Assembly (NCBI GenBank): GCA_035373905.1
Contig: DAOSOK010000036.1
Span: 1 to 50,872, forward strand
Direction of reading: 5' to 3'
DNA length: 50,872 bases
From: Candidatus Ozemobacteraceae bacterium
Lineage (GTDB): Bacteria > Muiribacteriota > Ozemobacteria > Ozemobacterales > Ozemobacteraceae
Shown: positions 7,534-16,487 of the stretch, piece by piece
How positions within the stretch are numbered: the first letter of the stretch is position 1
Layout: every line of letters starts with the position of its first letter
Notes under the pieces: generated by a model
What the model was told of the DNA's origin: nothing
Databases searched by the model: none
The model's input: the letters and a program-made list of their open reading frames with translations, nothing else
Made by a program: the position numbers and the translations under genes

Positions 7534-8802
7534 ATGAATCCCACCAGGCCTGGCTACCCCTTTTCGCGCGAGCTTCATGTCGAGGGGCATCTGATCGATT
7601 CGGGCATCATGTCAGCCTGTATGGATCTGATCATCAAGAACGAAGGCGAGTACGAGATCCACGAGTTCGTCGTCGGAAAGTCGCACGAACAGCCGTCCCG
7701 TGCCAGGTTCACGGTGTTCGGAAGGACGGAGGCGGAGCTTCAGACGCTCTGCGAAGGACTTCACGGGCACGGCTGCCAGCCGGTCGTCGAAGAGAACGCG
7801 GTTCTGAAACCGGCTTTGCAAGACTGGGTCGTTCCCGAGGATTTTTACGCCACGACAAACCACCTGACCGAGGTCCGTCTGGACGGCGTGTGGTACAAAG
7901 CGCGAAACCAGCGCATGGACGCGGTTCTCGTCTGCTCGAAGCAGGGAAGCGGCTGGGACATCGTCTGCCGCAAGTTCCGCGACGTGAAGGCCGGCGACCT
8001 GATCGCCTGCGGCATTCGCGGCATACGCATCAAGCCGGAATCCAAGGAGCGCGACCGGGAAGAGTTCGCGTTCATGAACAGCGAGGTCAGTTCCGAGCGC
8101 CGTGTCCGGATCGCGGTGAAAAAGATCGCGCAGACGATCATCGACAAGCGGAAAAACGGCGGCAAACTCGGCATCACGCTCGGTCCCGTCGTTGTACACA
8201 CGGGCGGCGCCGAGTACCTTTCGCGCATGATCCGCGACGGGTACGTCGACTTCCTTCTTTCCGGCAACGCGTCGGCGGTACACGATATCGAGCAGAGCCT
8301 CTTCAGGACGTCGCTGGGCATCGACATCGAAAGCGGCGAACCGGTCGAGGACGGCCATCGCAATCATCTTCGGGCCATCAACGAGATCTTCCGGTGCGGG
8401 TCGGTGAAGAACGCGGTCGAACAGGGCGTTCTCACACACGGCATTTTTTACGAATGCGTGAAGCGCAATGTTCCGTTCGCGCTCGCCGGAAGCATCCGAG
8501 ACGACGGCCCGCTTCCGGAGGTGTACACCGACATGGTCGTGGCGCAGAAAGCCTATTTCGACCTGATGCAGGGATGTACCGTGATGCTGATCCTTTCGAC
8601 GATGCTCCACGGCATCGGCGTCGGGAATATGCTTCCCGGTTGGGTCAAGACGATCTGCGTCGACATCAACCCTGCGGTCGTCACGAAACTCGCGGACCGC
8701 GGTTCCCACCAGACGATCGGCATCGTGACCGACGTCGGCAGCTTTCTGGCCGCGCTGTACCACGAACTGAAGAAGCTCGACCCCGGAACGACTTCCGCCT
8801 GA
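7534..8802 (+). CDS. TIGR00300 family protein (LOR/SDH-type; ornithine cyclodeaminase/arginine dihydrolase-related)
   Basis: 422 residues. The N-terminus (SRELHVEGHLIDSGIMSACMDLI) and the long C-terminal Rossmann-like region (GGKLGITLGPVVVHTGGAEYLSRMI and FLLSGNASAVHDIE) match the TIGR00300 family. The same module is found at the C-terminus of cyanobacterial arginine-degrading AgrE/ArgZ proteins and in an archaeal ornithine cyclodeaminase unrelated to the classical enzyme. A role converting ornithine to proline with loss of ammonia is likely by family but not proven here. The N-terminal arginine-dihydrolase domain of AgrE is absent. AAAGGA lies seven bases before the ATG. It stands alone between a stem-loop and signal peptidase, with no other arginine or proline genes nearby. 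Confidence 0.75.
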   Translation: MNPTRPGYPFSRELHVEGHLIDSGIMSACMDLIIKNEGEYEIHEFVVGKSHEQPSRARFTVFGRTEAELQTLCEGLHGHGCQPVVEENAVLKPALQDWVVPEDFYATTNHLTEVRLDGVWYKARNQRMDAVLVCSKQGSGWDIVCRKFRDVKAGDLIACGIRGIRIKPESKERDREEFAFMNSEVSSERRVRIAVKKIAQTIIDKRKNGGKLGITLGPVVVHTGGAEYLSRMIRDGYVDFLLSGNASAVHDIEQSLFRTSLGIDIESGEPVEDGHRNHLRAINEIFRCGSVKNAVEQGVLTHGIFYECVKRNVPFALAGSIRDDGPLPEVYTDMVVAQKAYFDLMQGCTVMLILSTMLHGIGVGNMLPGWVKTICVDINPAVVTKLADRGSHQTIGIVTDVGSFLAALYHELKKLDPGTTSA

Positions 8803-8962
8803 CGGAGAAAACTTTTCTCTCGCGCGCGAAAATTCGTTAAGAAACCTGCGCTTCCGGCCGAAGAGGGATAAAGCGGACCGGATATACCCTCCAGCCGCGC
8901 GTCGTCGAGACGCATACGGGGTATTGGCGCTCGGTCGCCGGCACGTCAGGGAGTCGTTCCAT

Positions 8963-9490
8963 ATGGGCGAATACAAGGAAGCTGTTCGCGAGTGGGTCAA
9001 AGATTTCGTGAAGGCGTTGATCTTTTTCGTCATCCTGCAGACCTATTTTCTGCAGGGCTTCATCATCGAAGGCGCCTGCATGGAGCCTCAACTGAAGTCG
9101 CACGAGAAGATCCTCGTCAATAAGATGATCTATCATCTTCGGAAACCGTCGCTGGGTGAAGTCGTCGTCTTCACGTTCCCGCTCGACCCCAAGAAAGATT
9201 TCATCAAGCGCGTCGTCGGCGGCCCGGGCGATCTTCTCGAGGTTCGCGACGGGTATCTGTACCGAAACGGCGTCAGGGTGTCGGAGCCCTTCGTGAAAGA
9301 GTATGTATTCGGCTCGTATGGCCCGCTGCGCGTTCCGAAGGATAAGATCTGCGTCATGGGCGACAACCGGAACAATTCTCACGACAGCAGGGCGTGGGGG
9401 TTTCTCGACATCTCCCAGGTGAAGGGCCGCGCAGAGTTCAAGTTCTGGCCCCCCTGGGACATGGGTCCGATCCCCGCGATTCCCTATTGA
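8963..9490 (+). CDS. lepB: Signal peptidase I with Cys in place of the catalytic Ser
   Basis: 175 residues, with one N-terminal membrane anchor (about 16-35). The enzyme releases exported proteins from their signal peptides on the outer face of the membrane. Conserved boxes are present: the nucleophile box reads EGACMEPQL, so Cys39 stands where nearly all bacterial enzymes have Ser; ILVNKMIY follows; the general-base Lys82 is in FIKRVVGGPGD; and GDNRNNSHDSRAWG closes the fold (133-146). The Cys codon is TGC, one base from Ser TCC or AGC. GGGAG lies about nine bases before the chosen ATG; an upstream ATG at 8924 lacks support. Thiol chemistry is plausible because Cys is a known workable substitute in serine hydrolases. 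Sequence error is the alternative. Confidence 0.88.
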   Translation: MGEYKEAVREWVKDFVKALIFFVILQTYFLQGFIIEGACMEPQLKSHEKILVNKMIYHLRKPSLGEVVVFTFPLDPKKDFIKRVVGGPGDLLEVRDGYLYRNGVRVSEPFVKEYVFGSYGPLRVPKDKICVMGDNRNNSHDSRAWGFLDISQVKGRAEFKFWPPWDMGPIPAIPY

Positions 9491-9503
9491 TGCGGAGTTT
9501 CAT

Positions 9504-9532
9504 TTGACATGATCGATTTGCAGCGATACAAT
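9504..9532 (+). promoter_or_regulatory. Consensus sigma-70 promoter
   Basis: TTGACA (9504-9509), a 17-base spacer, then TACAAT (9527-9532). The match is near ideal and lies 13 bases after the lepB stop. Transcription should start near 9539, which rules out the ATG at 9508/9509 as start of the next gene. Confidence 0.75.
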
Positions 9533-9589
9533 GACACCGGTTCCGGATGCCAGCCGTCCGCAACCAGTCACATACGAGGGAGCGGTCAG

Positions 9590-10240
9590 GTGACCACGAG
9601 ATTGGCTCTGCAACATTTCCGTTGTCCAACCTGCCTCGCCGAGTTCGATGCGAACATCGTCGAGGCCGTCAGCCACCAAGGCCAGGACTCGGATTTCTAT
9701 CCCCACTACATCGGGGAAGACCCTCTCGAACATTTCCTCGTTCAGTGTCCGACCTGCCTTTTTTGCGCGTATCCTGACGATTACGCAAAGACAGATGACG
9801 TCGAAGCGATCAGCCAGGAGCGTATTCGGGAGATTCTCGAGCAGCCGCTTGCGAAAAAGCTTCCGAGAGTCGCTCAGATGTATTATCTGGCGGGAAAACT
9901 TTACGAATACCAGAAAAAAAATCCCTACCATATCGGGAACCTGTATCTGCGCGGCTCCTGGGTCTGCCGCAAGTCAGACAACCGGAAAGCGGAGATCGAG
10001 ATGCAGCAACTCGCCGTCAAGTTTCTTCGCGTTTCCGTCGAGCGCTCGACCGTCGCCAATCCCGACAATCTTCCCGTCGTGACGTATCTCGTCGGCGAAT
10101 TGTACCGAAGGCTCGAGGATAAGTCGCAAGCCCGCGAGTGGCTGAACAGCGTCGAAGAAGTTCTCATCGACCAGGACCAGCAGTGGCTTCTCGAACTCGC
10201 AAAGAAGCAGGCCGAGTTGAACGAACATTTCATCAATTAG
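9590..10240 (+). CDS. DUF2225 protein
   Basis: 216 residues. The family is of unknown function. Two CPTC knuckles (residues about 13-16 and about 55-58) make a probable zinc-binding site at the N-terminus. The rest is helical and TPR-like (VAQMYYLAGKLYEYQKK, TYLVGELYRRLEDKSQAREWL), as in other DUF2225 proteins. A GTG start at 9590 is chosen because GGAG lies seven bases upstream and a consensus promoter at 9504-9532 would place the transcript start at about 9539. A longer frame from 9509 would begin inside the -35 box. No signal peptide, so it is probably cytoplasmic. It has its own promoter and a strong terminator, so it is monocistronic. Confidence 0.85.
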   Translation: MTTRLALQHFRCPTCLAEFDANIVEAVSHQGQDSDFYPHYIGEDPLEHFLVQCPTCLFCAYPDDYAKTDDVEAISQERIREILEQPLAKKLPRVAQMYYLAGKLYEYQKKNPYHIGNLYLRGSWVCRKSDNRKAEIEMQQLAVKFLRVSVERSTVANPDNLPVVTYLVGELYRRLEDKSQAREWLNSVEEVLIDQDQQWLLELAKKQAELNEHFIN

Positions 10241-10264
10241 CGCCGGTATACGATCATGGAACGA

Positions 10265-10290
10265 ACGGGGTTGAAAAACCCCGTTTTTTT
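10265..10290 (+). terminator. Rho-independent terminator
   Basis: Stem ACGGGGTT / AACCCCGT around a GAAA loop followed by seven T. It lies 25 bases after the DUF2225 stop. Confidence 0.92.
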
Positions 10291-10345
10291 CTCTCATCAG
10301 AACCACGCATCGTTCCGATAGCAGGGAACCGGGAGAGATTGCAGC

Positions 10346-11107
10346 ATGCGCGTTCTTCTCGTTTCTGACATTCACTCGAACATCGAAGCTCTTACGGCAG
10401 TCATCGAAGCAGCAGACTTGTCGCGGTTCGACGCGGTCTGGTGCGCCGGCGACGTGACGGGGTACGGCCCGAACCCGGATGAATGCGTCAAATTCTTCTC
10501 GGGCCTTCCCAACCTAAAAATCGTCCTGGGAAACCATGATTCGGTCATCTCGAAAGTCTCCGCGCCGATCGGATTCAATCCCAACGCGATCAATGCGGCA
10601 CTGAAGAACATCGAGTCGATCACTCCCGAGTCGCAGCAATGGCTCGCCGAGCTCGAGCCTTCCCTTCGTATCGATCCGGAAATGATCCTCGTTCACGGGA
10701 GTCCTCTCGACCCGGATGAGTATCTTCTGTCTCTCGAACTCGCGATTCCCTCGCTTTCCTCGATGGCGAAGTCCGGCATCCGCGTGGGCATGTTCGGGCA
10801 TACGCACATGCCCGCCGTCTACGCCTACGACAAAGCGAACGATCAGTATTCCGAGGAGTCCGTCAAGGCCGACAAGGATATAGAACTTCGTATTTCAAGC
10901 GAATTCGTCTATCTCGTCAATCCCGGGTCCGTCGGGCAGCCCCGAGACGGCGACCCCCGGGCGTCTTTCATGGAACTCGAAATTCACGAAACCCGCATCA
11001 TCGTGCGGAACAGGCGCGTCTACTACAAGATCGCCTCGTGCCAGGAGAAAATGCGCGAGAGGAAGTATCCGGAGGTTCTCATCAACCGGCTGAACTACGG
11101 ATGCTGA
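10346..11107 (+). CDS. Calcineurin-like metallophosphoesterase (YfcE/MJ0936 type)
   Basis: 253 residues. All metal-binding motifs of the class III/MJ0936-like phosphodiesterases are seen: SDIHSN (Asp8, His10), AGDVTGYGP (Asp in GD), LGNHDS, VHGSP and FGHTHMP. VNPGSVGQPRDG is also typical. Such enzymes hydrolyse phosphodiesters or phosphomonoesters in the cytoplasm with two metals; the substrate cannot be read from sequence. GGGAGA precedes the ATG. It lies 49 bases upstream of the pilus operon and may be co-transcribed with it, but there is no overlap. A run of A/T-ending codons built on an ATA lies at 10877-10897. Confidence 0.88.
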   Translation: MRVLLVSDIHSNIEALTAVIEAADLSRFDAVWCAGDVTGYGPNPDECVKFFSGLPNLKIVLGNHDSVISKVSAPIGFNPNAINAALKNIESITPESQQWLAELEPSLRIDPEMILVHGSPLDPDEYLLSLELAIPSLSSMAKSGIRVGMFGHTHMPAVYAYDKANDQYSEESVKADKDIELRISSEFVYLVNPGSVGQPRDGDPRASFMELEIHETRIIVRNRRVYYKIASCQEKMRERKYPEVLINRLNYGC

Positions 11108-11156
11108 AACGCCGTTCGGAATATCATCCGGCGTATATAGCTAACGGAGTATATTC

Positions 11157-12374
11157 GTGATCAAGGCAAGAGTGAAATATGCGGATGAAAAAGGCCGCAT
11201 GCAGGAGTTCGTGCGCGAGGTCGAGTCGATCGAGGAGTTGCGCACGGCCCTGACAGATCACGGATGTTACGTCCTGCGCATCGACGAGGAGCCGAAAAGC
11301 TGGACGGAGCATCTTTCAGAAATCCTGCAATTGAGGCGCGGCGTCGGCATCCGCGAACTCATGGAGTTCACTCGCCTGCTGCGCACGCTCATCAAATCGG
11401 GCCTTCCTCTGAAAGAGGCGCTTGATCTTCTCGTCGAGGACGCTCCTCCCGGGGCTCTCTCGAGCGCCGTCAGGGCCGTCAGTCGAGACGTCGGAGAAGG
11501 GGTCTCATTCAGCCAGGCGCTCGCCAGGCATCCGCACGTTTTTCCGGACATTTTCGTGAAAACGGTCGTCGCCGGCGTCGCCGCGGGCGCGCTCGAGAGC
11601 GTGCTCGATCGGATGTCGTCGTATTATGCCGGAATTCTCGAGATCCGGGGCAAGATCTTCAACGCCCTCATCTACCCGGCCGTGCTGCTGCTGGTCTCAA
11701 TCGCGGCCGTCGCCTTCATGATGGTGAAGGTGGTTCCAGAGTTCACGGACCTGTTCCGGAATCTCGACGTGCCGCTTCCCCCCTTCACGCAGTTCGTGCT
11801 GGGGGCGTCCGGTCTTCTGGCCGAATGGTTCTGGCTCGTCATCGTCGCGGTCGTCGTGCTGTTCGTCTCGTTCCGGAAATATACCGCCACGGCCGTCGGG
11901 AGAACGCACGTCGACGGCCTGAAACTGTCCGTTCCGATGATCGGAACTCTCGAGGAAAAAATGGGCTTCAGCCAGTTCGCTCGAACGCTCGCGACGATGG
12001 TAGAGGGGGGCATCCCGCTCCTGCAGAGCCTTTCGGTCGTAATCGACAGCCTGGAAAACCGGGCCCTCGCCCTGAGGCTTTCAAATATACCTGAATCTAT
12101 TGAGCGCGGCGACAGCTTCGCGCAGGCACTCAAATCGATCCCACAGGTTCCGCGCATGGTGCCCCGCATCGTCAAGGTCGGCGAGGAGTCGGGCAATCTC
12201 GGGGAGATGCTCAACGGGCTTGCGGACCATTACGACGAGGAAATCGACAATCTCACCTCGTCGCTGACGAGGCTGATCGAGCCCCTGCTTTTCCTGCTGA
12301 TGGCCGTCGTCATCGGCTCCATCATCGTCGCCCTTCTGCTGCCGGTTCTGACCGCCGCGACGAACATCCGCTGA
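11157..12374 (+). CDS. Type II secretion/type IV pilus inner-membrane platform protein (GspF/PilC)
   Basis: 405 residues, with the usual tandem GspF domains (about 65-190 and 270-395), each a helical cytoplasmic bundle. Three membrane segments lie near 170-195, 215-240 and 370-400. The diagnostic LIKSGLPLKEALDLL and MVEGGIPLLQSLSVV repeats and VGEESGNLGEML near the end are present. The protein forms the platform that couples the assembly ATPase to pilin extraction. A GTG start is chosen because GGAG lies seven bases before it. It opens an operon with the ATPase gene, whose start follows after 17 bases. An eight-codon island of A/T-ending codons sits at 12078-12101. Confidence 0.94.
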   Translation: MIKARVKYADEKGRMQEFVREVESIEELRTALTDHGCYVLRIDEEPKSWTEHLSEILQLRRGVGIRELMEFTRLLRTLIKSGLPLKEALDLLVEDAPPGALSSAVRAVSRDVGEGVSFSQALARHPHVFPDIFVKTVVAGVAAGALESVLDRMSSYYAGILEIRGKIFNALIYPAVLLLVSIAAVAFMMVKVVPEFTDLFRNLDVPLPPFTQFVLGASGLLAEWFWLVIVAVVVLFVSFRKYTATAVGRTHVDGLKLSVPMIGTLEEKMGFSQFARTLATMVEGGIPLLQSLSVVIDSLENRALALRLSNIPESIERGDSFAQALKSIPQVPRMVPRIVKVGEESGNLGEMLNGLADHYDEEIDNLTSSLTRLIEPLLFLLMAVVIGSIIVALLLPVLTAATNIR

Positions 12375-12391
12375 CCACGGGAGAGGAAAGA

Positions 12392-14284
12392 ATGGACCAT
12401 ATCCGACAGTTTCTCCTTGACCATCATCTGATCGGGAAGGACGCTCTTGCGAAACTTGAAGATCGCGCACATCGCGAGAACAAAGCTCTTTCCGATCTCG
12501 TCGCCGAGGATGCGTCCGTCGATCAAAAAGCCCTTCATCGCGCTTTCGTCAAGCTGTTCATGAAGAAACCACCGTTCGAGATTCTTCTCGAAATGAATCT
12601 GATCACCCCGGACCAGCTCCGAAAGATAGAAGAGGAGTTCGGGGCGCCTCCGGCCGACCTCGGCCGCATTCTTCTCGAACGGAAACTCATCACCGAGGAG
12701 CAGTATGCCCAGGCCGTCGCCCGCGAACTCAGCCTCGAATACGTCGATCTGACGAACTACAAGATCGACGACGACCTGTTCAACAGCGTCGACGTCGCCC
12801 TGATGCGCACCTACTCGTTCATCCCGGACTCCCGGAACGACAAGGAGTTCGTGCTCATCATGTCCGACCCCGGAAACGTCGACGCGATCGAGGAGCTCGA
12901 GGTAAAACTCGGCCTGCCGATCCTTCCGAAGGTCGCATCGCTTCACGCGATCCAGAAGCAGTTATCGCTGATGATCGAGACAAGCCTCGACTCGAAACTC
13001 GTCCTCGCCGACATGGACAACATTCAACCCCTGGAACTCGTCGTCGAGAAGGAGAGCGCGGAGGAAGCCGCCCCCGGCCTCGCGATCAGCGAGGAAGTGA
13101 ACCAGGAGGCGCCGGTCGTGAAAATGGTCGACTCGATCCTCCTCAAGGCCGTACGAAAAAAATCAAGCGATATACATTTTGAAGTTTACGAATCGCAATT
13201 GAAGGTGAAATTTCGCATCGACGGCGTGCTGCACGAGATCTTTTCAGACGTCGAGCCGCGTCAGCGGGCCCCGATCATCTCGCGGCTCAAGGTCATGGCG
13301 CAGCTCGACATCGCCGAGAAGCGCATTCCGCAGGACGGGCGTTTCAAGCTGAAAATCGACGACAGGGCCGTCGACTTCCGCGTCTCGGTGCTTCCCTCGA
13401 TTTTCGGGGAAACGGTGGTCCTTCGCATTCTCGACAAATCCTCGCTGGGCCTGGACATTCAGAAGGTCGGGCTCCAGGGGAACGATCTTCTGGCGTTCCA
13501 GCGCAACGTGAAAAAGCCGTATGGCATGGTGCTGGTAGCGGGGCCTACGGGCTCGGGCAAGACGACGACGCTGTATTCGGCCATCAAATACGTGAAGACG
13601 CCGGAAGATAAGTTCATCACGATCGAAGACCCCGTCGAATACCAGCTTCCCGATATCGTCCAGATTCCCGTGAACGAGAAGAAGGGGCTGACGTTCGGTT
13701 CCGGCCTCCGCTCGATCGTCCGACAGGACCCCGATGCGATCATGGTCGGCGAGATACGCGACCAGGAGACGGCGCAGATCGCGGTCAACGCGGCCCTGAC
13801 GGGCCACCTGGTGATGAGCTCCATCCACGCGAACAACGTCATCGACGCGATATCGCGGCTGACGAACATGGGAATCGATCCCTACGAGTTCGTCAGTTCT
13901 TTCAATCTGATTCTCTCCCAGCGTCTTATCAGGCGCATCTGCCCGAACTGCAAGACGGACGACGACACGATCACCGACGAGATGAAGCGCCTCAACATCG
14001 ATTTCGAGGAGCATGCGTCCACCGCCTTCAAGAAGGGCGCCGGCTGCCGATACTGCCACAAGACTGGCTACCAGGGCCGGTTCGGCATCTTCGAGGTTCT
14101 CGAGATGACGCCGCGCATCAAGCAGATGATCCTCTCGAAGGAGTCGCCCCTTCTCATCCGAAAAGCAGGCATCGAGCAGGGGATGGTCCCGCTCCGGCAG
14201 GCCGGATGGAAGCGTGTCGAAGCCGGCGACACGACGTTCGATGAAATGAACCGTGTGACGTTCGAGGAAGGGAACCTGTCATGA
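12392..14284 (+). CDS. Type II secretion/type IV pilus assembly ATPase (GspE/PilB)
   Basis: 630 residues. The N-terminal MshEN/GspE-N region (about 60-200, LGRILLERKLITEEQYAQAVA) can bind c-di-GMP in relatives. The ATPase core has Walker A GPTGSGKTTT (about 384-393), an Asp box FITIEDPVEYQ, Walker B AIMVGEIRD and a His box GHLVMSSIHAN. A tetracysteine zinc site is formed by CPNC (about 517) and CRYC (about 552). It powers pilin polymerisation. A first helical block (1-55) resembles a second, partial MshEN copy. Its stop overlaps the pilM start by four bases (ATGA). An A/T-ending codon island lies at 13151-13186. Confidence 0.95.
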   Translation: MDHIRQFLLDHHLIGKDALAKLEDRAHRENKALSDLVAEDASVDQKALHRAFVKLFMKKPPFEILLEMNLITPDQLRKIEEEFGAPPADLGRILLERKLITEEQYAQAVARELSLEYVDLTNYKIDDDLFNSVDVALMRTYSFIPDSRNDKEFVLIMSDPGNVDAIEELEVKLGLPILPKVASLHAIQKQLSLMIETSLDSKLVLADMDNIQPLELVVEKESAEEAAPGLAISEEVNQEAPVVKMVDSILLKAVRKKSSDIHFEVYESQLKVKFRIDGVLHEIFSDVEPRQRAPIISRLKVMAQLDIAEKRIPQDGRFKLKIDDRAVDFRVSVLPSIFGETVVLRILDKSSLGLDIQKVGLQGNDLLAFQRNVKKPYGMVLVAGPTGSGKTTTLYSAIKYVKTPEDKFITIEDPVEYQLPDIVQIPVNEKKGLTFGSGLRSIVRQDPDAIMVGEIRDQETAQIAVNAALTGHLVMSSIHANNVIDAISRLTNMGIDPYEFVSSFNLILSQRLIRRICPNCKTDDDTITDEMKRLNIDFEEHASTAFKKGAGCRYCHKTGYQGRFGIFEVLEMTPRIKQMILSKESPLLIRKAGIEQGMVPLRQAGWKRVEAGDTTFDEMNRVTFEEGNLS

Positions 14285-15360
14285 GACTGTTCACGCAATA
14301 CACGGCAATAGACATCGGAACCGCTTCGATCAAGGCCGTCCAGCTGGAGCATACGAACGGCAACGCCGGATATCGCCCCGCCGCTCTCGTCTGCGAGCCC
14401 GTTCCGGACGGCATGATCGGAGGCGGCTTCACGAATCCGGTCATCGGCGCCATCGGAAAGTTCCGGGATCTTCTCAGGAACGTCTTCTCGAAAATCCGTC
14501 ACGGCCGCCAGGGTTGTATCGTCGGCCTTCCCGACAGATGGGTGAAGCTCAACCTGCTCGACATGACGTTGAAACCGGGGGAAGGCGAGCTGCGGGAATT
14601 CCTCGAACACCGAATGAAACGCGACCTGAAAGTTTCGCCGGGCCTCGACGTCGCCGTAGACTTTCAACTGCTCTCGGCCGAGAAAATCCCCGAAGGCACA
14701 TCGCACCGGTATCTCGTCGGCATGGTCAGCCGAAATCTTCTCGACACGCTGTCGGAAGTGCTCGCCGAGCTGAAGGTCCAGGTGATGGCGTTCGACACAT
14801 CGTCGCTCGGCGTCTACAACGTGTTCGAAGGCCTTCACCCCGAGAACGCGATCGACCGCCACATCATGATGTGCCACGTCGGACACGAGACGACCGTCGT
14901 GAAATGTTTTCAGAACGGTATCCTCCGATACGAGCGGGTCATCGAGGTCGCCGGCGCGGAGTTTACGCATCATTGCATGGATATTCACCAATATACGATC
15001 CATGACGCCGAAGAGTTCATGAAAAGCACCGTCTTCTTCCCGGTCGACACGGCGGGGATCCTGGCGATGTATCCGAAGCGCAACGACATTGCGCGCATAT
15101 TCGGGAACTGGCTCCGCGAGTTGAACGTCACGTTCCGGTTCTACCAGGAGAAGTTCAAGATTCAGAAGCTCCCGAGAGTCTATCTGACGGGGGGTTCGTG
15201 CCTGTTCGCGGGGCTGACCGAGTTTTTGAGCGATTACTTCGGCACGCCCGTCGAACGGTTCAACCCTCTCGCCCAGCTTCCCGGCGTCGGAACGATCGAG
15301 CCGTCCGTCCTCTCGCTCGGCCCGCGATACGCGCCCTGCATCGGACTCCTGGTTGAGTGA
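14281..15360 (+). CDS. pilM: Type IV pilus assembly protein PilM
   Basis: 359 residues with the actin/FtsA-like fold. The N-terminal nucleotide-binding loop reads TAIDIGTASIKAVQLE and the second phosphate loop VYLTGGSCLFAGL (about 302-314). PilM sits on the cytoplasmic face and binds the N-terminus of PilN, linking the ATPase to the inner-membrane complex. Here the gene directly follows the ATPase with a 4-nt overlap and precedes PilN-like and PilO-like genes, the classic order. GAGGAAGGGAA inside the ATPase gene serves as ribosome site. Confidence 0.88.
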   Translation: MRLFTQYTAIDIGTASIKAVQLEHTNGNAGYRPAALVCEPVPDGMIGGGFTNPVIGAIGKFRDLLRNVFSKIRHGRQGCIVGLPDRWVKLNLLDMTLKPGEGELREFLEHRMKRDLKVSPGLDVAVDFQLLSAEKIPEGTSHRYLVGMVSRNLLDTLSEVLAELKVQVMAFDTSSLGVYNVFEGLHPENAIDRHIMMCHVGHETTVVKCFQNGILRYERVIEVAGAEFTHHCMDIHQYTIHDAEEFMKSTVFFPVDTAGILAMYPKRNDIARIFGNWLRELNVTFRFYQEKFKIQKLPRVYLTGGSCLFAGLTEFLSDYFGTPVERFNPLAQLPGVGTIEPSVLSLGPRYAPCIGLLVE

Positions 15361-15369
15361 GGTGAATCG

Positions 15370-15957
15370 ATGAGACATCTGCTGAACTTCGTTCCGACCG
15401 TGAAATACCGATCCGGCAGCAGCTTCATGTACAAGACGATCCTGAGCCTTCTCTACGTGGTTCCAACGATGATGACGGGGTACATGGGCTACCAGTATGC
15501 GAACACGAGCGAGATGATCGAACGGTTGAACGCCGCGTCGGACGTGCTCGAGAAGCATACCTCCGAGTTTCAGAAAACGCTTGCCGAATCGCGGCCCGAT
15601 CTCGACGAGATCGATCAGATCAATCGGCGACTCGTCACCTACCACCACACGAACCAGACGCTCCGTTTCTCGTGGAACGATCTCTACAAAACCCTCGAAA
15701 CCATTCTTCCGCAGGGCGTTCGACTTACCCGGATCCGCATCGTTCCGAAGAAACTCATCAAGATAGCGCTTACCGGAAACGCCCGAGAGCTCGGCGACGT
15801 GACGGCCCTGCTGAAGTCGCTCTACACGCTCGACCGGTTTGCGAACCCGAGACTTCTTCGCCACGCGAAACTTTCGGCGAAGGACGAGTCCGGCGTGACG
15901 TTCGATATGGATGTCGATTATCTGCCGCTTTCGGGGCAGGAGGGAGCGCAGCCATGA
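15370..15957 (+). CDS. pilN: PilN-like pilus assembly membrane protein
   Basis: 195 residues. The short cytoplasmic start MRHLLNFVPT corresponds to the PilM-binding INLLP-type motif of PilN. It is followed by a membrane segment (about 22-43), a coiled coil (about 50-90) and a ferredoxin-like periplasmic domain (about 100-190, GVRLTRIRIVPKKLIKIALT). Similarity to named PilN is weak at residue level; the call rests on this architecture and on its place between pilM and a PilO-like gene. TGAGGTG precedes the ATG. The last four bases overlap the next gene. Confidence 0.78.
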   Translation: MRHLLNFVPTVKYRSGSSFMYKTILSLLYVVPTMMTGYMGYQYANTSEMIERLNAASDVLEKHTSEFQKTLAESRPDLDEIDQINRRLVTYHHTNQTLRFSWNDLYKTLETILPQGVRLTRIRIVPKKLIKIALTGNARELGDVTALLKSLYTLDRFANPRLLRHAKLSAKDESGVTFDMDVDYLPLSGQEGAQP

Positions 15958-16487
15958 TGAATCCGACAGAGATCAGGAAGCTCCGGGAAAAGGCCCCGCT
16001 GCCGGCTCTGATCACCCTGATCATGTATTTCGCCCCGTCCTTCGTTCTCATGCCGCATTTCGAGAATCTCGCGGTGACGGAGGCCTCGTTTGACGCGTCG
16101 CTGAAAACAGCAACCGAAGTACGGCAGCAGAAAGCGAGCGATGCGGTGCTGAAGGAGAAATACGCGAAACTTGCGAGCGAGGCCGCGGCGCTCGACGGCT
16201 GGCTTCCTCCGGAAAGCGATCTTCCGCTGCTGATCGACCGTATCAACGAAACGGCTTCACTGCTCGGCATCGAGATATCGTCGGTCCGGTATGAAATCGA
16301 CCGGTCGCCGGCGACGACGCTCCCTCCCTGCGTTACGCTCCGGTTCGACCTCAATGCGGACTACGTCGGCATCAGGGCGTTCATGCAAGCGGTAAGGGGG
16401 ATCCGTATGCCTCTTCTTCTGACTGAAGTGACGGCGAACGAGAACCGCAACTTCACGATCTCGATGATTCACCTGGTGAAGCCATGA
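15954..16487 (+). CDS. pilO: PilO-like pilus assembly membrane protein
   Basis: 177 residues. One membrane segment (about 17-37), a coiled coil (about 45-90) and a small alpha/beta domain (about 95-175) match PilO, which pairs with PilN in the periplasm. The start at 15954 overlaps the pilN-like stop and has AGGAGGG nine bases upstream; a second ATG follows immediately. A much longer open frame upstream is only the shadow of the previous gene. Sequence identity to named PilO is low, so the name is by architecture and position. Confidence 0.75.
   Translation: MMNPTEIRKLREKAPLPALITLIMYFAPSFVLMPHFENLAVTEASFDASLKTATEVRQQKASDAVLKEKYAKLASEAAALDGWLPPESDLPLLIDRINETASLLGIEISSVRYEIDRSPATTLPPCVTLRFDLNADYVGIRAFMQAVRGIRMPLLLTEVTANENRNFTISMIHLVKP

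Noticed and set aside
8805..8842. Terminator after the TIGR00300 gene (GGAGAAAA/TTTTCTC)
   Set aside because: The stem is short and A/T-rich with almost no loop and no T run, so the evidence is too thin.
9509..9589. Upstream ATG extension of the DUF2225 gene
   Set aside because: The ATG lies inside a consensus -35/-10 promoter, and the GTG at 9590 has a good ribosome site.
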